Shown here piece after piece: positions 11,627 to 23,626 of a DNA stretch of 64,000 nt. Location: NCBI GenBank assembly GCA_963693315.1, contig OY856186.1, forward strand, positions 306,358,661 to 306,422,660, in the 5' to 3' direction. A program made the position numbers and the translations under genes. The notes under the pieces were generated by a model. It worked only from the letters and a program-made list of their open reading frames with translations. It did not search any database and was not told the origin of the DNA. Source of the DNA: Diogma glabrata (taxonomy: Eukaryota; Arthropoda; Insecta; Diptera; Cylindrotomidae). Within the stretch, counting starts at the first letter, position 1. Each line of letters starts with the position of its first letter.

Positions 11627-11872
11627 ATGTTAAAACTACTCACATATGTTTTTCCCCGTTTTACTCGTCAATCGGTGTGTGCGGGCGGTCGAACTGTCGA
11701 GATTACTCACTGTCATAGTAATAGAATGCAAAGAGATTTCTTTGTGCGTACATCGTACACATGGAATGCTTTACCCGAATCAATAGTCTCGAGTGCTTTC
11801 AATCCACAAAGATTTAAAAAAAGCGTCCACCTATACCTCAAGACGCATGTTGTTGTGGGACCTACGTCTTAA
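11627..11872 (+). pseudogene. 5'-truncated LINE, reverse transcriptase C-terminal tail
   Basis: About 80 residues matching the extreme C terminus of non-LTR retrotransposon ORF2 proteins: RDFFVRTSYTWNALPESIV followed by NPQRFKKSVHLYL, the usual 'sFFxRt..WN.LP ... FK..v' tail. The catalytic domains are absent, as in 5'-truncated insertions. An A-run at about 11933-11947 could be the remnant of its 3' tail. Confidence 0.72.
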
Positions 11873-11949
11873 AAGGTATCTATGTGTTGTTGTGACACAT
11901 TTTGTAATTCCTACTACACAACACTTCTTATTAAAAAAAAAAAAAAACA

Positions 11950-12657
11950 TTAAATACAAAATTTTGTTATATAGACCTTTCATACATGCCGGTTGATACG
12001 AGAACAAAAAAAAACTTAACAGTAGATTAAATATACTATCCGCTGACATTAATCTTGAAAATGGAAATCTCTGACTTCTACACGTCTTACATCACAAATT
12101 TATACATTACAAATAAAATTAATAGTATTTGAACAAACTTACAGCTATTAATTTCCTGACTCCCTTCCCAGCGGCTGGATTCACCAATATGACCCCCTCA
12201 ATATTCTTTCTGATCAATATAATTCTAGCTGCCTGCCCAACTATGATTTTCTTTTTTTTTGTTCACTCTTGCTGATATTTAATTCGGTCTTACAGACCCC
12301 TCAATATTTCCTTACTTATCAATTTACTGTCCAAACTTTTGCACCTTCTCAATATCTCTTCCCCTCAATCCAATATCCAAATTGTTTCGCTTCAATATAT
12401 TTTTACAGGAGCAAACATGTATCTCGTTTAAGCTAATCAATTCCAGACACCTTATAGCTCGATTTGGAAAAAAAAACAAGATACCAAACAATACTTTCTT
12501 CTTCACTTAATTTTTGTTTTATTGATATTAATGAAACTGGTTTACACCTTAATTGTTTACGAGCAATATACAATATTTAGATTTCCGACTGACATTCTGT
12601 TTATTTTAATTACATCACTTATGTATATATTATTTGCTACCATTTGTTTTAATTTTA
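11950..12657. other. Non-coding interval
   Basis: No gene recognised; short ORFs here have no protein-family features. Confidence 0.5.
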
Positions 12658-12665
12658 ACAATCAG

Positions 12666-13456
12666 TAGAGATGGGCAAAACTGCTACTTTTCAGTCACTG
12701 TTACAAACTGTTACTGCTACTTTCAAATCACTGTGAAAAATAACAGCGACTTTAGTAACAGGTGTGATTTTTAAAAAATAATGAAAAAAGTCCAAAGTCA
12801 AGTATGTAATATTATCAAATAACGTTTTTGTATGTATTCATTATCTTTAAAGAAAATAAAGTTCATTCAATGCACATTCAATGTATTTTTGATTATTCTA
12901 TTAATTCAAATATATACTAATTCAAATACAATTTTTTTTCCTTTCAAATAAAAAAATACGAACAAAAAACAAAAAATCACTGTTACTTAAATATCAATGT
13001 TTTTAGTGATATCAAAGAAATCACAGCGATTTTTTTATTTTCCTGTTCCTTGTTCGTATTTTTATTTTAAAAGAAAAAATACTAAAGTAGCAGGTAACAG
13101 TCTAAATCACAGCGACTAAATAATAGGAACTGTTACTTCTAGAAATCACAGTGATTTTATTTTCCTGTTCTTTTCTTGTTCGTATTTTTATTTTAAAAGA
13201 AAAAATACTAAAGCAGCAGTCTGAATCACAGCGACCAAATAATAGAATCTGTTACTTTTAGAAATCAAAGTGATTTTATTTTCCTGGTCTTGTTGTAGTT
13301 TTACTTTAAAATACTTTACTTTACTTTTGGTTTCAAAAATTCACAGCGAACAAAATAATAGGAGCTGCTACTTTAAATATTTAGTAACAGGCAGTGATTG
13401 CTACTTTTGAGTAACAGTGAAAAAGTAGCTGCTACCTAAATATCGTCACATCTCTA
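12666..13456. mobile_element. hAT-type MITE, 791 bp, 8-bp TSD
   Basis: The ends are inverted (TAGAGATG... and ...CATCTCTA). The 8-bp direct repeat ACAATCAG flanks it exactly (12658-12665 and 13457-13464). There is no ORF, so it is non-autonomous and would be moved by a hAT transposase. The interior is rich in CAGTGATTT / AATCACAGCGA blocks. It includes about three tandem copies of a ~118-base unit (13025-13370) with GTTCGTATTTTTATTTTAAA. The AGAGATGGGCAAAA end matches what I recall of many animal hAT elements. Confidence 0.85.
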
Positions 13457-13619
13457 ACAATCAGAAAGAAAACCAAAGTTAACTCACAGCAAACTCTTTG
13501 ATTTTTTCTTTTATGATCCAACATGAAAATTTCTTTGATACATTATCAAAGTAATTAATTGTTTTGGCGAGTCACCAACAGAGAAAGAAATATTAAAATT
13601 TTACTTTAATGTTTTTGCT

Positions 13620-14000
13620 TTAGAAGCTAAAAACGAATTGAAAAATTGTTTTTCATTTTTTTAAAACATCGAATTGAATCTCTTAAGAAAATTCACATTG
13701 AATCTGTCAGAAAAAATGTGATTTTTTTACATCTTCTGATCAAATCGTGCAACACGAAGATTAAGCAAAAATTGAGTAACGACATCTGTTCGTTAAAAAT
13801 GAAAATAAAATTGGTGCGTTCGTTTATTTTTATAATTGTAATTCGAAATTGAACTAGCCGTTAATTATTAGAAAGTTTTAAAGTTATTATTAATGTAAAA
13901 ATGAACTGAAATTAGTGAAATAAATTCTTATTGAATTAGAAAAAGAATATGAATTGGTTTTATTATTGTTTCGGTGAATATAGCGGACGTTACAATTTCA
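13620..14000 (+). repeat. Dispersed repeat A, copy 2
   Basis: Second copy of the repeat at 7490-7830, same orientation. It shares TCTGTCAGAAAAAATGTG, AAAATTGGTGCGTTCG, ATTGAACTAGCCGTTAAT and GAATATAGCGGACGTTACA. It preserves the uninterrupted sequence at the point where copy 3 carries the Harbinger insertion. Confidence 0.78.
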
Positions 14001-14948
14001 TAAAAAGAAAATGAAAAAATATGATCCAGATTTAAGTAGTTAATTGGTGAATAAATGTCCTTGAATATTTTTGTAATTAATTATAGTTAATTAATATGTT
14101 ATTAACTTTTATTTGAACAATACTTTTATTTATACAATACTTTTATTTAAAAAGTAACTATTTCACCATGAAAACACAAATTAAAAATTGATTGATTGAT
14201 TGATCAGTGATCACTACGAAAAACACATCATCACGAAAAACCAAACTAGATACGATTGTGTGTAACGGGATTTTTTATGTTCTTTCATTCCGTTTTTTTT
14301 AAACAAATCACAGTGCATGTAGTTTAACAACTCTGGTGTATATATATAAACTTTTTATTAATTTATAAAAAATAAAACTACTTACTTTTTTTTTTATTTT
14401 TTACATATTGTTTTATTATTCACTATCAAACCATAATAATAAGAAGTTTCACTTCAAAAATAAAATATTAAAAATAATTTTTATATCACCTCAATTTATT
14501 TAAAAGTTATTATTAATATTAAAAACCACACTCTGTCACGATTAAACAAACTCTGGTAAAATTTAACCATTTCATAATGGTGATCAACTCGTTACACAAA
14601 CTTTAGTTAGTTTAAATATTCTGCTAAGTTAATTTAGCAGAAAATAATAATTTTTACTTATCATCTAAGTTAATTTAGCAATACAAATGTGCAAAGCATG
14701 AAATATAACAACGGTTCATTTTTATTTGAACCTTTAAGAGGGTTTAACTGAATAGATATGTTCTTTTACTTAATTGCAAAGTGAATTTTACAAATCCATT
14801 TAAAAGGTTGACTAAATAATATTGTTTTAATTGTTGTTTATTTCTTTTATAGATTTTTTCGTAAATTGGTGAGTTTTTATACTTAGCTATTAGGTAAATT
14901 GGGCATGTCGATAAGTAAATTTTAGATTTAGAGTTTGAGACTTTAACC
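14001..14948. other. AT-rich non-coding interval
   Basis: No gene. There is a short (TTGA)n run near 14190. Confidence 0.5.
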
Positions 14949-15600
14949 TATAGTATGAGATCCGGCTGCAGGATTAGTGCGCTCATCGATTTTTTGCTAA
15001 AACCAAATTTTTATGTATATTTATGATTAGAAGAATATATATCTACCAGGTTGCCTACCAAAATTTGGCCGCCAGTATTTTTAATTAAACTATTTTTAAT
15101 TGATTTTTGGGAACAAATTTCGTTCACTTGTTTTTTAAATAAAATATCGTCTACATCACGGCAAATTATATAAAGATTCTAAAAAATCACGGTTGCCATT
15201 GCGCACCTGGCCGCACCTCTTTGCAGCCAGGTGTAAACAGGTATGATATCGATACATTTATACCTTCATAACGTACATTGATTAATTATATATCAAATTA
15301 AAGCTATTTTTTTCCTATTTATTATCATATATGGTTGCCTAATTTCGCAATGGCAACCGTGATTTTTTAGAATCTTTATATAATTTGCCGTGATGTAGAC
15401 GATATTTTATTTAAAAAACAAGTGAACGAAATTTGTTCCCAAAAATCAATTAAAAATAATTTAATTAAAAATACTGGCGGCCAAATTTTGATAGGCAACC
15501 TGGTAGATATATAATCTCCTAATCATAAATATACATAAAAATTTGGTTTTAGCAAAAAATCGATGAGCGCACTAATCCTGCAGCCGGATCTTAGACTATA
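14949..15600. mobile_element. Fold-back element, ~255-bp inverted arms
   Basis: Left arm (about 14949-15225) starts TATAGTATGAGATCCGGCTG. It is nearly perfectly complementary to the right arm (about 15345-15600), which ends CAGCCGGATCTTAGACTATA. The arms enclose ~120 bases containing GCACCTGGCCGCACCTC. No ORF. I could not define a TSD. It is a MITE or fold-back element of unknown parent. Confidence 0.85.
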
Positions 15601-15800
15601 ATTATTAATTATTATTGCAATCGATTTGACCCACTGAACAACTTTAGTTTTTGTTTTTCTTTCATTTTATTGTACTTAAGAATTACGTAATTTAATTTCG
15701 CGGACTTAACATCTCTTTTAATTTTTTTTAAACAAAAACGATTTTGTAATTTCGAATAACCCAAATAGTGGAAAATTATTTACAAAAACTAAAGTTTTAG

Positions 15801-18081
15801 TCAGCGTTTGTTTTTTGTTGGTCTATTTATTTTTGAATTTAAATTTATGTTAATTAATTGATTAGTTTGGATATTGGGAAATGTAATTAATAACATTTTG
15901 GGAAAGAATGTTAGCAAAATGCTAGTTTGGGAGTTTAGGTGTTCTTGGGAAGTTGTTGTGGTAAAACACGTTATTTGTTTTACTACACCTGCGGATTCCA
16001 ATAATTCCAAGGAATTTCTTCCAAGTATAGTGATTGACGCTCCACTATCCAATAATCCCGAGATGTTTTTGTCCAAAATCCTAATTGTTAATCGCGGCCG
16101 AGGATCCTTTGTTTCTGAAAGGATAGATGAAATACAAGCTTTGCGAAATAATTTCCTCATTCGCCAATATTTGATACAACGTTCGCGACGTCTGAAGTAC
16201 GTTCGGTTCGGTGTAATAATGGAAAATTAAATGTGCTAGATGAATTTATTCTGGTTTCTTGAGTGGCGGCAGATCTTCTTGTGTCGCCATGTCTCTCGTC
16301 GATTTCTTCGGGCTCATCGGATGTTGAACCGAGGGTACCATCCCCGAAGCACGTACTCTCGGACTTTAGTTTAACGACGGATGACAGTATGAACAGTTTG
16401 CATAAACAACGTCAGGCTTATGACATTTCCAACAATATAACTTTATTTGATTTCGTGGACAGTCAGGAGCTCGATGTAAGTTCACTCCACATTTGTAACA
16501 GACAATTTGTTGTCTTGTCATTGATGGACCAGGTTGATTATTATCAGATGTTAAGACAGGTCGCTGTAATATTCTTCTTGGTTGTAAATCCACAGCTTCA
16601 ATATATCCATCTTGTTCTGGTTCCACATCCACCTCATAGTCGTCCATCTGCTGCAATTCGCTAATCCTTAAATTTGATGATCTGGTTCAGACTGGTGTGG
16701 ACCACAAACGTTCGAACTTCTGACACAATGTCCGAAGCTCGTCCATAGTTGTGATTGTTGCAGCAAGTGTAGCGTTTTTAAGTTTTACACTCAGTCCTTC
16801 CGTAGCGATTTCCAATAGTTCATTTGCAGCGAATGGTCGATCTAATCTTCGGTTCAATGAACCAACTTCCACTATAAGTACTCGTATACGCTCTCCTTGA
16901 CTTTCTGCTTACGGCTCAGTAGAACACGTAATACCGCTTTGTCGTCGTTGAGCGTACCGAAGGTACGCAGGAGTCCTTCCCTTAACACTGGGTAAGTCAC
17001 CTCCTCATATTCATGAGTTAAGTTCAAATAATATTTATCGGCCGCTGCCTTGAGGTACCGTGGAACGATAGACCTAAGGTCGTCCCAGGACACACGGTCC
17101 CTCCTGGCAGCCGCCTCTACTCGATGAACAAACTCATGAACATCAGGAGGGTCACCATCCCCTGTGAAGTTCGGAACCCAATTTGAGTCGTAACGACTCA
17201 AATTGTTCCTACATGCTTCTCGGTATGCTCCCGGTGACAATGCTGGAGCCGCGATACGATGTACCTGAGGAAGTTGGTTGTATGGTGGGGGCGGTGTTGG
17301 TGTTGGTGAAGCCTGTGGATAGTTTAATTGAAATTGTGGTTGTTGTTCCTGTGGTAATTGTGGACAATTTAATTGAAATTGTTGTTGTACCTGTGGTAAT
17401 ACCGGTGGGTGATTCAATTGATGTTGATGAGATTGTTGTACCAATGCCGGATCATTATACAATTGTTCGCCCTGGAACGATGAACCCAACATTGGTATTG
17501 CAAGGTCTGCAGCTTTCAAACCTGATTGTTGGAAATATGCTGGTGGTAACTGTTCCGACCGTCTCGGTTGTTGATGGTTTGGGCGATTTAAACTATGTAT
17601 TGCGTCGGTTATTGGCTGTACCGGAATCGGAGTTGATCTTCCAGCTGGTTGAGATGTAGATGAATCGGATGGCACGGATGATAACCTTGGCTTATTCTGC
17701 AAAATTGGACGTGTTGACAGCGATCCTATTGTATCCCAAGCGCGTGACAACTGAGAGACAGCGTAGGTAAGGGCTTCTTGCATGTCATTGCGGCCACCCA
17801 ACCTATTCATTCTACCTGTATAGTGTAAGATGCGATTCGCAAAACCATCTAAGAAGGTTTGATGTACCGGTCGTTGAAGTCGTCTTACTTGATCCAAAAT
17901 AAGTTGTGCTGCCTGCACCACCACTTGAGATTCTGCTACCAAATCTCTCGCATGAGATATCGATATTGGAACTGTACCACTTTTTTGCATGGTTTCGCAG
18001 TTCCTCCGCCCAATTGACCCCCCATGTAGTCCACACCCAGAACCAAACATTCGATCTGCAGTTCAGCAGGCTATAAACCAT
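15801..18081 (-). pseudogene. Truncated Ty3/Gypsy gag and protease
   Basis: Fragments in order on the minus strand. 18081-16872 is a Gag-like protein with a Pro/Gln-rich linker and a retrotransposon capsid-type region (WVPNFTGDGDPPDVHEFV). 16872-16687 continues the capsid in another frame. 16656-16366 contains a nucleocapsid with CYKCGVNLHRAPDC (CX2CX4HX4C) followed by a second Cys motif, CWKC...CSYC. 16160-15801 has the aspartic-protease motif LLDSGASITIL. No reverse transcriptase, RNase H or integrase follows, and frames change between pieces, so it is inactive. Layout resembles the element at 58642-63659, including the two Cys motifs, but this Gag lacks a RING finger. Confidence 0.82.
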
Positions 18082-19424
18082 AGAACGGATGGTTAACGTC
18101 TAAATGGTTTGACATTTCGATGGTAAAAATTTAATAAAACCCAAAACTTCTCTTACAACAACAAAAAAACCAATTCTAATATGGAATAAGTGGAGTTAAT
18201 TCGCCCGGTAAAATTCGTCCGATGGTAACACTTTCGTCCTAGTATGTCTCAAAGAGTTATCCAAAATATATCCAGTTGTGTTAAAGTACAATTTATCCTA
18301 CGTATCCCATAATATAACTGCTATTCCAAGATTATAATCCGTGAATACAATTCCCATAAGGTGATATTTTAATTTTATACAATGAAATTAATTGAATCAT
18401 AATAAAATCGGTTTAGCAAAGAAAATTTTCTTTTATGCGGCGTATTTCCCTGGCTTAGTAATATCAATTTATTCGTAGGGATGCGAAAAACCATTTAGTT
18501 TCAAAACTCTTAATAAAAAAATTAACAAAAATAACGTTTACGAAATATATTTTCTTTTTTTTTTCAAACTGTATTCTTCAGTATAATATTTGGTTTTTTT
18601 CCTTTTTACACAATTAACATTACAACACTAGTTTAAATTGTATGAACTCAAAAGTAGTATAAGTTTTTTACTTTGAAAATCCAAATCGTGAATTTACAAT
18701 CACTTTTGCTTTTAATTTTACAAAATGTCAACCGCCATTTTACATAAATTTAATTTATGTCTTGTCAAAAAGAAAACACAAAAATGTGAACAGCCGAATC
18801 GAGTTTCTAGTTTTATTTGCGGAATTTATTCTTTTTCAAAACTAAACGCGTACTTAGGAAAATTTTATATTTAAATTTTTTTCGATTGATATCCCAAAAA
18901 AACTGAATATCCTCAGATATTCAACACGAACTGACTTTGATTTTAAGAAATTTTTGATACATATCGCGAACTTCAAAAATATGTACTTTTTGATTTGAAA
19001 TCAAAAACTAACCAAAATTTTTGTGAAAATCTTTCATAAATAGTGATTTTTCCTTTTTTTTTTTAAATTAAACGAGACACAGTCTGTTGATTGCAATCTG
19101 TTTCTTCCTATTGTTATGTAATGTTTTTAAATAACGTTTACCAGGGTATCCCGTTTACTATAATGCCTTCTTTTGTTGGTTTGGTTAACAAGCAAAACTC
19201 GAATCGGAATTATGAACACCCTCTTTTAATAGTAACAAAAGCAAGTTTTGTTAATGCATCGCAACAGTCGTTGTTTTTGTTTTATTATATAAGAAAATGC
19301 AAGAAGAAGGATTTATTCTATGTGTTTCAATTTCCTCTTATGTACATATAGTAAATAGAGAGCATGTACATATGACAAGATTCATAAAAGAAAGGTCAGG
19401 TATGCCGCTTGTGTATTAGTGTGA
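18082..19424. other. Non-coding interval
   Basis: No supported gene, and no clear LTR for the neighbouring gag fragment. Confidence 0.5.
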
Positions 19425-19565
19425 ACGTTTAATACAAAATTTAGCTATTGCAGAATGCGCAGTTGATTAGTTATTTTTACGTTTAATACATAATTTAGCT
19501 ATTGCAGAATGCGCAGCTGATTATTTATGTTTACGTTTAATACCAAATTTAGACATTGCAGGATG
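19425..19565. repeat. ~66-bp tandem repeat, 2+ copies
   Basis: The unit is built on ACGTTTAATAC..AATTTAG followed by CATTGCAGAATGCGCAG. Two near-identical copies and a diverged third. Confidence 0.75.
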
Positions 19566-19950
19566 AGTGCAAGTATATATGAAAGAAAGCCATTGTAATA
19601 TGGTTGTTATAATGAAGAAAAATGTTAATTACAAATATAGCATAGCCGATGGCGACGCAAAAGCTACTTGTATGGTGATCTGTCGGATGGCAAAACTTTG
19701 ACAATGCAGATGTAGGTTGGTAGTTCAAGGATGGAAATTATAGGATGAATTTACCAGAACTTAATCTTTGCTGTTAATGCAAGCGGTTTAATTGTCTGAA
19801 CTGTCAAGCCTTGGATTCCAGTTAACACATCCTACACAGAACCGAATTGTTCTGAATTAGAATCTACCAACACCACATGCTGGACAGTACCAAATTGCGA
19901 GCATAACATTTTGTCTAGGAACAAAAGAAAATATAAAAAGTAATTAAAAA

Positions 19951-20214
19951 CTATTTAACAGTAATTAAAACACTGTCGAATTGATCACGATTGTTGCTAC
20001 GTATAACACGCTGTTTTTCTTTAATATTCCTCTTTTTCATTTCACGGATACTTGTGGATGGATACTTGTTTCTCAGTATATTTTGAAACGGTGGTCCATG
20101 ATTGTGATTCACCGATGTGACATCATTTTGATTAATCGGTTTAACATCATTAGCCGGTGGTTCGTGGATTTTTTCACTGATAATTTCTTGCGTTGCATTA
20201 TATGGTGAGCCCAA
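19951..20214 (-). CDS. Hypothetical ORF, possible orphan exon
   Basis: Open for 87 residues, starting MGSPYNATQEIISEK and ending SVLITVK. It is polar and basic, with a KKRNIKEKQRVIR stretch. I recognise no family. Its composition is more protein-like than its antisense partner. It could be an exon of a host gene or chance. Confidence 0.2.
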   Translation of the reverse strand: MGSPYNATQEIISEKIHEPPANDVKPINQNDVTSVNHNHGPPFQNILRNKYPSTSIREMKKRNIKEKQRVIRSNNRDQFDSVLITVK

Positions 20215-20720
20215 TCATCTTCGAAATTATGTGTGAGCTTCATCTATTAAAAATCTAATTTCTTTATTAATCGTTTTTGATGCGAGATTCTAATTTATAT
20301 ATATCTCGAGGAGAATTGTTATTTTTATTGTCTTTCGTTCGTATTCTGTCTACGTGTGTAGATAAATTTTACAATTTGTTTTAAAAAAAAACTTTAACTG
20401 TAAAACCAATACTACAACAATAATATCATTCTGGCAAGATTTACCTAACCGCTATTTTTTTGCCCAGCTTAAGCATCAGGGAAATTGGTCATGAAGTTTC
20501 TAGGTAAACTAGAATGATCTAGTTAGAGCGGTATTTTATATGCTAAATACTTACATATGTAACAAAAAAAAACTCATCGATACTACACTACACCTACAAT
20601 TACCGATGAACGAAAGTCATCCTTCTCAATCACTTAACCTGCTTAGCACATATTTCTTTTTACAAAAGATACAATGACAAACATCTTACTTCCCATAAAA
20701 ATTGGAATAATTGTTATATA

Positions 20721-20968
20721 ATAATAATAATAATCCTTTATTGACTTTAAATTTTATAATACAGTTGTATACATTTAATAGTTTACTGAGATCAGCTTTT
20801 AATAGTAAGCTTTACAGCAGATGAAATTAATTAGTATGAGTATTGCGAAAAATAAGTGAAAAAGAATGTTTATATTTTCAAATGCAGTTCAGTCTGCTTA
20901 GTAACTAATAAAAAACTTATATTTACCTAACCTACTTAAATCTAAACTTAAAAGCTACGTTGCAAAAA
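20721..20968 (-). promoter_or_regulatory. LINE 3' UTR with AATAAA and (ATT)n tail
   Basis: About 250 bases after the ORF2 stop, with AATAAA immediately before a short (ATT)n microsatellite instead of a poly-A tail, as in several jockey-type LINEs. Confidence 0.75.
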
Positions 20969-23626
20969 TTAAGCGGTGGTAAAGCTAATGGCGTTTATCA
21001 ATTCATTTTCAATATGATTTAATTTATTTATGTATCTATCATTAGCTTCTCTAGCAACTACATTGACAAGCTTTATATTTAATTCGTTGTGCAGTCTTAA
21101 AGTGCTATAACGTCTAGGGCGTTTATATATAGTTTTTAGAAATTTGTTTTGAATAATTTGAAATTTCTTTTTATGACACAAAGCAATATCCCACCAAATT
21201 GGTGCACCATAAAGTATGATATTAAGAATCACACACTTGTAAATTAGTGTCTTATTATGACTATTCAGTTTACTATTTCTGTTGAGTAGAGGATATAGAC
21301 TTTTGAACAGTGCATTACATTTTTGTTGTATTTGAGTGACGTGTGTCTTAAATGTTAATGATTTATCCAAATAAATTCCTAAATATTTAGTTGAAGGTTT
21401 CCATTCCAAAGAAGAGTTTTGAATCAGAAAGGGTTGTTGTGGAAGTTTACGGGATGCTCTGCACCTAGTAAAATAAATAGCTTCACATTTTGATATGTTA
21501 ATACTAAGTTTCCAGTTTTTAAAAAATTCGAGAATTTTAGTGAGGTACAATTGAAGCTTATTGATAATAGATACCGCCAGCTCATCTGACACAAATATTG
21601 CAGTGTCATCATCAAATAATGATAATTTACATTCACTATCTCTTGGAATATCATTGATGAATAAACAAAAAAGCAAAGGACTCAATACGGCACCTTGAGG
21701 AACCCCAGCTGGAATGCTAAGTATAGAGGACATGGAATCAAAAATTTGGACAAAAAATGTTCTATCAGTTAAGAACGATTTTATGATTTTAATTAAAAAT
21801 ATTGGAAATCCATATATAAATAATTTATAGCAGACTGCGTCTTGCCAAACTTTATCAAAGGCTCGTTCAAGGTCTAATAATATCATTCCAGTAGATTTTA
21901 GCGAAGATCTATTAGATTTAATATGATTGAGTACACGATGGATTTGATGAACTGTAGAGTGCCCAGATCTAAAACCAAATTGCTCGTTTATAATTATTTG
22001 ATTGTCAGTTATGAACTCTTCCATTCTTCTTTTGATAATCTGCTCAAAGAGTTTTCCCAATGTACAAAGAAGACTAATAGGTCTGTAGCTTGTAGCAAGA
22101 GTGGGGTCTTTGCCAGGCTTTAAAACAGGAGTAATTTTAGCTTTTTTCCATTGAATTGGGAAATAACCTAGCTTCAAGCAGCACTCGAACATTATCTTAA
22201 GAAAATGGATTCCACTTTCAGGAAGATTTTTAAGTAAAATAAATGGAATATTATCTACACCTGGAGCTTTGAGCCTTGGAAGGAATTTCAAAATATCAGA
22301 AATTTCAGAAGGGTGAATTTCAGAAATTGGAGCATTGTTATCCAAATTATTGAAATTAGTGCAAAAGTCATTCACTTGTTCTTCAATTACAATATTGGAG
22401 TTTGGAATTTGATGAGCGTCAAGGAAGACATCAGCCAATACTTGTGCTTTTTCTGTATTTAAGAAAATTCGATTTCCAGTGTTGGGAGTAACTAATGGTG
22501 GAATGGACTTGCGATGGTTTTTAAAATGTTTAGTTGTTTTCCAGAAGTTTCTTGAACCATTATCCAAGCATTCAAGCTTCGTTTGCCATTTTTGATTATA
22601 AAGAATATTTATATGATATTTAATAATTCTATTTAGCAAGTTTATTGAGGTTTTAATGTGAGCAAGGCGACTTCTGAGGTAAGATCTTCTAAGCGAATTT
22701 CGGTGTCTGATAAAACTTAACACTTGATCAGATAATAACAATTTATCAGTTGGAAGAACAGGCACAAGCGGTACGGATAGATCACGAGCTGAAGAAATGG
22801 ATGCTGTCAAAAAATCGACTGCAACGTTGACATCTGAAATAGTATGAATTGAACTTAAATTGAAATTTTCAATTTCAGATGAAATATGATTCTGATAAAT
22901 GCTCCAATTAGCATTTTTATAGTTAAAGTATTTACGATGGCAATGATCTACTTGATTATTAAATACTATTGAACAGAGGACTGGCAGATGATCGGAGCAG
23001 AGTGCTTGAATGGTGTTAACTTCGGATATCAACTGAGGGTTGTTTGTTAAAAATATATCAATAATACTAGGGACTCCAGCAGGACTATAGTGGGTAGGAT
23101 CTTGGGGAGCGATAACAACACAATCAGAGTTAATAGAATAATCATATAAAGTTCGACCACCGCGGTTAGTTCTAGGACAAAACCAGTTAGGATGCTTACA
23201 ATTTAAATCACCACCAATTAGGTAAGGAATATTACCACTACAAATTTTTATAAAATCATTTCTGAGATGCTCAGAATTCGAATATGAACAATATACAGAA
23301 AATATTTTAAGTTGATTATTATCACTACTTATTATATTAATACCCAGGGATTCTATACAATTTAATTTAAGGTCAGGAAGAAGCGAATGTTTAATGCAAT
23401 CTTTTATAAGAATACCAACACCACCCCTGCGAATATTTTCTCTATCATTACGATAAAATCGAAAATTAGGAATCGAAAATGAAATAGAAGGCTTTAAATG
23501 CGTTTCACTAATAAGTAATATATCAATATTAAAATTATCTAAAAACTGAATTACCTCAAATTTTTTATTTTTTATACCGTACGCGTTCCACACACAAATT
23601 TTTAAAGAATTATGGATAACAGACAT
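20969..23626 (-). CDS. LINE ORF2, endonuclease-reverse transcriptase, 885 aa
   Basis: Nicks target DNA and reverse-transcribes the element. I choose the ATG at 23626 (MSVIHNSLKI), because the frame upstream overlaps ORF1. The N-terminal apurinic-type endonuclease shows WNAYGI, ISETHL, GGDLNCKHPNW, IDIFLTN and CSDHLPVLC. The reverse transcriptase follows from about residue 400, with LPRLKAPGVDNIP, SYRPISLL, AFDKVWQ and GVPQGAVLSPLLF. The catalytic box reads FDDD, where most relatives have FADD; the variable residue, not the catalytic Asp pair, is changed (codon at 21611-21613). The C-terminal tail has the usual YKCVILNIILYGAPIWW segment. Length and order are as expected for jockey elements, and there are no internal stops. 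Confidence 0.92.
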   Translation of the reverse strand: MSVIHNSLKICVWNAYGIKNKKFEVIQFLDNFNIDILLISETHLKPSISFSIPNFRFYRNDRENIRRGGVGILIKDCIKHSLLPDLKLNCIESLGINIISSDNNQLKIFSVYCSYSNSEHLRNDFIKICSGNIPYLIGGDLNCKHPNWFCPRTNRGGRTLYDYSINSDCVVIAPQDPTHYSPAGVPSIIDIFLTNNPQLISEVNTIQALCSDHLPVLCSIVFNNQVDHCHRKYFNYKNANWSIYQNHISSEIENFNLSSIHTISDVNVAVDFLTASISSARDLSVPLVPVLPTDKLLLSDQVLSFIRHRNSLRRSYLRSRLAHIKTSINLLNRIIKYHINILYNQKWQTKLECLDNGSRNFWKTTKHFKNHRKSIPPLVTPNTGNRIFLNTEKAQVLADVFLDAHQIPNSNIVIEEQVNDFCTNFNNLDNNAPISEIHPSEISDILKFLPRLKAPGVDNIPFILLKNLPESGIHFLKIMFECCLKLGYFPIQWKKAKITPVLKPGKDPTLATSYRPISLLCTLGKLFEQIIKRRMEEFITDNQIIINEQFGFRSGHSTVHQIHRVLNHIKSNRSSLKSTGMILLDLERAFDKVWQDAVCYKLFIYGFPIFLIKIIKSFLTDRTFFVQIFDSMSSILSIPAGVPQGAVLSPLLFCLFINDIPRDSECKLSLFDDDTAIFVSDELAVSIINKLQLYLTKILEFFKNWKLSINISKCEAIYFTRCRASRKLPQQPFLIQNSSLEWKPSTKYLGIYLDKSLTFKTHVTQIQQKCNALFKSLYPLLNRNSKLNSHNKTLIYKCVILNIILYGAPIWWDIALCHKKKFQIIQNKFLKTIYKRPRRYSTLRLHNELNIKLVNVVAREANDRYINKLNHIENELINAISFTTA

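Noticed and set aside
7490..14000. A 6-kb LTR retrotransposon bounded by repeat A
   Set aside because: The interior holds a hAT remnant, satellites and a MITE, with no gag or pol.
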